Assembly (NCBI RefSeq): GCF_037080055.1
Contig: NZ_JBAOJI010000006.1
Span: 191,615-255,614 of the forward strand
Direction of reading: 5' to 3'
DNA from: Halovenus sp037080055
Lineage (GTDB): Archaea > Halobacteriota > Halobacteria > Halobacteriales > Haloarculaceae
DNA length: 64,000 nucleotides
Positions within the stretch are counted from its first letter, which is position 1. The number at the start of each line of letters is the position of its first letter. Shown here in pieces: positions 61,076 to 64,000 of the stretch. A program made the position numbers and the translations under genes. The notes under the pieces were generated by a model. It made no database searches. It had not been told where the DNA came from and saw only the letters and a program-made list of their open reading frames with translations.

Positions 61076-61360
61076 TCAGTCGACGACGACTTCGACTGGT
61101 TCGTCTTCCTCGGTTTCCTCGCTCTCTTCTTCGGTCTCGTCGGAGCCGGATCGCTCCTGATACAGCAGTGCGCCGACGAGTGCGAGAACGATCCAGGACC
61201 GCCAGTTCGCGAGATTGAGCGTGTAGCCGATGCCGAACTCCTTTTTGACGAGCATCTCCTCGCCGGGTTGCCAGTACGAGGAGAGCAGCCCTCTCAGACT
61301 CGGCTTCTCGAAATTGTACGGGATACCGAACAGTTCTCCCGAGGCGGGTTGATCTGCCAT
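61076..61360 (-). CDS. DUF5808 family membrane protein
   Basis: 94 aa from ATG 61360 (ATG 61366 adds two residues). It starts ADQPASGELFGIPYNFEKPS, then LLSSYWQPGEEMLVKKEFGIGYTLNLANWRSW, one hydrophobic segment (IVLALVGALLY) and an acidic tail. This matches the small haloarchaeal DUF5808 family of unknown function. Confidence 0.85.
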   Translation of the reverse strand: MADQPASGELFGIPYNFEKPSLRGLLSSYWQPGEEMLVKKEFGIGYTLNLANWRSWIVLALVGALLYQERSGSDETEEESEETEEDEPVEVVVD

Positions 61361-61671
61361 ACGCATCTGTACACTCGCCTGCATTAAGATGGTTTCCCTC
61401 CGGCCGTTGAAGGAGTGGCCCCCGGCATACAGTGGTTGGGACAATGTATTCCGGCGGCCAGATAACGATACGCTGTCTCCGCTCATAATCTTTGTGATTG
61501 TAGTAATAACAAACGTCCGGACTTGATACTCCCCGAGTGTATAGGTGAATTTATCATTACCTATTATAACTTTTGTCGCTGATTTGGGACCTAATTATCT
61601 CTGTTGAGTATCTGTACTCAGATTTAATAAGGGAGGGGCGTAAAAATTGACGCAGGTCGAGTGGTTGGGAC
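61361..61671. other. AT-rich intergenic region before trmB
   Basis: No gene supported. From about 61490 the base composition turns AT-rich. TTTAATAA at 61623-61630 is a TATA-like box for the TrmB gene, with a predicted start near 61653. Several shorter AT patches could bind regulators. Confidence 0.5.
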
Positions 61672-62475
61672 ATGACAGAGCAAACCCCGCAGAATCGGGC
61701 TATCGAAGAGTTAGAACAGTTCGGGCTTCGTGAGTACGAGGCGAAATGTTTCGTCTCCTTGACAAAGATCACGTCTGGGACCGCGCGGGAAGTGAGCGAG
61801 CATATCGACGTGCCCCGGACTCGAGTGTACGAGGCGGTTCGGTCGCTCGAATCGGACGGTCTGGTCGAGATTCAGCACTCCTCCCCGCAGCGATTTCGGG
61901 CGATTCCGATCACCGAGGCGTTGCAGGTGCTCGAACAGCAACACGAAAACAGGATCGAACGGCTCGAACAGTCGTTACGGCAACTCAAGCGGACGACCAA
62001 CTCCGAGACGAACGGTACGGATCCCGAGATCTGGTCGCTCACCGGCGCGGAGACGATCACGACCCGAGCGAAACGGCTGATCGACGGGGCAGAGTCGGAA
62101 GTATTGCTGTTACTCGGAGACGTGCAGGCGGTTTCAGATGGTGTCAACAACCGGCTCATTTCGGCGACCGACCGTGGCGTCGATGTGGTCGTCGGCGCCG
62201 GCTCCGAATCGCTCCGAACAAGCATCTCCGAGTCTAGTTCCGAGATTTTCGTCTTCGATTCGGAGTTCGACTGGCTGACACAGCCAGATCACGACGCCGG
62301 CATCTCCGTCGGGCGGTTACTCCTCATCGACGACGAGGGATTACTCGCGAGTACCGTCGTTCGTTCTGACGGTACGGTTCGCGAACGTGCAATCTGTGGG
62401 AACGGATCGCACAACGGGCTCATCTACGTGCTTCGTGGCCTCCTCTCACAGTATCTGGACCGCCCCCCGCGGTAG
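61672..62475 (+). CDS. TrmB-family transcription regulator
   Basis: 267 aa. N-terminal winged helix: LEQFGLREYEAKCFVSLTKITSGTAREVSEHIDVPRTRVYEAVRSL, a recognised TrmB HTH. A coiled coil follows (LEQQHENRIERLEQSLRQL), then the TrmB middle domain with GAESEVLLLLGD and VVVGAGSESL. TrmB proteins control sugar metabolism; without the C-terminal sugar domain of Thermococcus TrmB, its effector is unknown. Confidence 0.9.
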   Translation: MTEQTPQNRAIEELEQFGLREYEAKCFVSLTKITSGTAREVSEHIDVPRTRVYEAVRSLESDGLVEIQHSSPQRFRAIPITEALQVLEQQHENRIERLEQSLRQLKRTTNSETNGTDPEIWSLTGAETITTRAKRLIDGAESEVLLLLGDVQAVSDGVNNRLISATDRGVDVVVGAGSESLRTSISESSSEIFVFDSEFDWLTQPDHDAGISVGRLLLIDDEGLLASTVVRSDGTVRERAICGNGSHNGLIYVLRGLLSQYLDRPPR

Positions 62476-62486
62476 TGGCTGAAGGC

Positions 62487-62493
62487 TTTATAT
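62487..62493 (+). promoter_or_regulatory. TATA-like box for the cupin gene
   Basis: TTTATAT, 22-28 bp before the ATG at 62515; suggests a leaderless transcript and selects this ATG over the one at 62524. Confidence 0.5.
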
Positions 62494-62514
62494 CTCGAAT
62501 CCGTCTGTCGGGAT

Positions 62515-62859
62515 ATGGAGTCGATGTCACCTGCCGACGGTCGGACTGTCGAGGTTGTCGATGGGGTTCATCTCACACAACTCGTCTCGGGCGAGCGAAC
62601 CAGCGTCCAGCATTTCCACATCGAATCGGGAGCGACGGTCCCGGAGCACAGCCACGAACACGAACAGACGGGCTACGTCGCCAACGGTACGTTCACCTTC
62701 GTGATCGACGGCGAGGAACACGTCATCAATCCCGGCGAGTCATTCGTAATTCCGCCGAACGTTCCCCACGCGGCCGAAAATCGCGCGGAGATGCCGGTCA
62801 ACGGCATCGATGTGTTCAGCCCGCCCCGTGCAGAACCGCCGTGGATCGAGGACGCCTGA
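62515..62859 (+). CDS. Cupin-domain protein
   Basis: 114 aa, a single small barrel: FHIESGATVPEHSHEHEQTGYVANGTFTFVIDGEEHVINPGESFVIPPNVPHAAENR, with the H-x-H ... E ... H metal set of cupin motifs 1 and 2. Such proteins include dioxygenases and binding proteins; the substrate is unknown. TruA follows 12 nt later. Confidence 0.9.
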   Translation: MESMSPADGRTVEVVDGVHLTQLVSGERTSVQHFHIESGATVPEHSHEHEQTGYVANGTFTFVIDGEEHVINPGESFVIPPNVPHAAENRAEMPVNGIDVFSPPRAEPPWIEDA

Positions 62860-62871
62860 CGGGGTGACTCG

Positions 62872-63690
62872 ATGGGCGAGATGCGCGCCGTCCGCGTCGC
62901 GTACGACGGCCGTCCGTACCACGGCTTCCAGCGCCAGCCAGACGTTCCGACTGTGGAGGAAACGATTCTCGGTGCACTCCGCGCACTCGACATCCTCGAC
63001 AGCGACGAGGAGACGCCGCCGGGATACGCCGCCGCCGGACGGACCGACGCGGGCGTCTCGGCGCTCGCTCAGACTGTCGCTTTCGAGTGTCCCGACTGGC
63101 TCTCTCCGGCCGCGCTGAACAGCGAACTTCCCGAATCGATCCGCGCGTGGGCGAGCGCTGCGGCCCCGCCGGAATTTCACGCGACCCATCACGCAACTGC
63201 CCGCACCTACACCTACTACCTGCACGCACCCGCGGCCGACGAATCCGCCGCGCGGGCCGCACTGGATGCCCTCTCTGGCAGCCACGACTTTCACAATCTC
63301 ACGCCGGACGACACCGGCACTCGGCGGGAGCTCTCGACAGCGCTCTCTCGGGAGGGTTCGATGCTCGAACTGACGTTTCGGGCCGGCGGATTCGCCCGCC
63401 AGCTCGTCCGTCGGCTCGTCACTCTCGTCGACGAAGTTGCCCGTGGGGAATCGGACCTCGATCGGATCAACCGCGTCCTCTCGCCGGAGCCACTCTCCGG
63501 CCCAGAGGGCGTGGGGCCTGCGCCGGCGTACCCACTGGTGTTGACCGACGTGGCATACCCTGACCTCGATTTCGGGTCTGATCCAGACGCCGCTGCGACG
63601 GCCCGTGATCTATTCGAGTCGCAGCGAACCGAGTACTCGACTCGTGCCCGCGTCGCTGAAACAATCTCGGACGGAATCGACCATCGATAA
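62872..63690 (+). CDS. truA: tRNA pseudouridine synthase A
   Basis: 272 aa. RVAYDGRPYHGFQRQPD at the start; GRTDAGVSALAQTVAFE contains the catalytic Asp; SHDFHNLTPDD and FARQLVRRLV follow. It makes pseudouridine at tRNA positions 38-40. ATG 62872 or 62881 possible. It lies 12 nt after the cupin gene and may share its transcript. Confidence 0.95.
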   Translation: MGEMRAVRVAYDGRPYHGFQRQPDVPTVEETILGALRALDILDSDEETPPGYAAAGRTDAGVSALAQTVAFECPDWLSPAALNSELPESIRAWASAAAPPEFHATHHATARTYTYYLHAPAADESAARAALDALSGSHDFHNLTPDDTGTRRELSTALSREGSMLELTFRAGGFARQLVRRLVTLVDEVARGESDLDRINRVLSPEPLSGPEGVGPAPAYPLVLTDVAYPDLDFGSDPDAAATARDLFESQRTEYSTRARVAETISDGIDHR

Positions 63691-63706
63691 GTAAAAAACG
63701 TGTGGC

Positions 63707-64000
63707 TCAGTAGAACTCGCGAACGAGATCCATCGCGCCCTCTGGTGCGCCGTCGGGCACGGTGTTCATCGGTGCCTCGATGCCTTCCTGCTCCTCGAAT
63801 GGCACGCTGTTTTCGTTCTGGTAGATGAGGCCCTGGTACTCCTTGTCGCCGCTGAGGATGACCTCTTTGGCGTCTTCGCGGTCGGTCGGGTCGTGGTCGT
63901 CTTCCTTGAGGTCGACCAGCGAATCGCGGAAGTAATCGTACGTATCCACGTCGTTGAACGTGACACACGGCGAGTAGACGTTCACGTAGCCGAAGCCGTC
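63707..64000 (-). CDS. korB: 2-oxoacid:ferredoxin oxidoreductase beta subunit, C-terminal part
   Basis: Frame open to the right edge. Visible residues give GFGYVNVYSPCVTFNDVDTYDYFRDSL, the conserved end-region of the thiamine-diphosphate beta subunit, then an acidic loop and a C-terminus ending LVREFY. With the alpha subunit it oxidises pyruvate or 2-oxoglutarate to acyl-CoA, reducing ferredoxin. The korB name is by similarity; porB is possible. Confidence 0.88.
   Translation of the reverse strand, partial: DGFGYVNVYSPCVTFNDVDTYDYFRDSLVDLKEDDHDPTDREDAKEVILSGDKEYQGLIYQNENSVPFEEQEGIEAPMNTVPDGAPEGAMDLVREFY

Noticed and set aside
61557..61772. 71-codon minus frame before trmB
   Set aside because: Lies in the AT-rich promoter region and antisense to the TrmB helix-turn-helix.

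Overview
The window is chromosomal DNA of a halophilic archaeon (class Halobacteria). The base composition is GC-rich and the proteins are strongly acidic. Many genes have an AT-rich TATA-like box about 25-30 bp before the start codon, which points to leaderless transcripts, and markers such as a tandem-fold histone, RPA, TrmB, S17e, Drg, PDCD5, stalk P1 and coenzyme F420 genes are archaeal. The genus cannot be fixed from the sequence. No complete mobile element, transposase, CRISPR array or rRNA was seen. One tRNA gene (Arg, anticodon GCG) is present, and a 95-nt run of N lies at 26931-27025.

Layout. 1-6.4 kb: end of a DUF63 membrane protein, uridine phosphorylase, a histidine kinase with a FIST sensor protein, a divergent PCNA-like protein, and purD. 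6.5-9.7 kb: S17e, two adjacent metal-type regulators (Lrp-TRASH and DtxR), a drug/metabolite transporter and a tiny C4HC3 zinc protein. 9.7-16.2 kb: rlmE, a CNNM/CBS protein, an MFS carrier, a winged-helix/zinc-ribbon regulator, a lipoprotein and a DUF3006-metallo-beta-lactamase pair. 16.3-22.5 kb: a GAF kinase coupled to msrA, drg, a Tat lipoprotein sugar dehydrogenase and a double VOC protein. 22.5-26.2 kb: a chromatin/ssDNA block made of histone deacetylase, histone and RPA, with a KaiC-like protein beside it. 26.4-27.2 kb: tRNA-Arg followed by a hairpin-dense array of tRNA 3'-end copies, interrupted by the sequence gap.

27.2-32.2 kb: a lipoprotein, then an overlapping exonuclease-helicase pair that resembles bacterial MrfB/MrfA. 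32.2-39.5 kb: HPP-UspA protein, a folate cyclo-ligase homologue, metY-metX (methionine synthesis by acetylhomoserine sulfhydrylation), a phosphoesterase, and cofE overlapping an F420-dependent oxidoreductase. 39.5-46.3 kb: a channel-like RCK protein without a K+ filter, several small zinc proteins, a macrodomain, oxidoreductases, upp, and a YdjM-type membrane protein. 46.3-50.1 kb: a Cache/HAMP kinase, a PP-loop protein with PDCD5, and a membrane protein. 50.3-52.4 kb: the L1-L10-P1 ribosomal stalk operon, with no L11 upstream. 52.5-59.6 kb: small membrane proteins, PAC2, a zinc alcohol dehydrogenase followed by a CobW GTPase, small zinc-finger genes, DUF1405 and TrkA. 59.6-64 kb: a candidate structured RNA, a 36-aa protein overlapping a PIN-domain gene behind a perfect palindrome, ITPase, DUF5808, TrmB, a cupin, truA and the 3' end of a 2-oxoacid:ferredoxin oxidoreductase beta gene.

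For a second look, the best candidates are the tRNA-linked hairpin/repeat array, the MrfBA-like pair, the PCNA-like protein, the palindrome-controlled 36-aa/PIN pair and the histone-deacetylase gene overlap.
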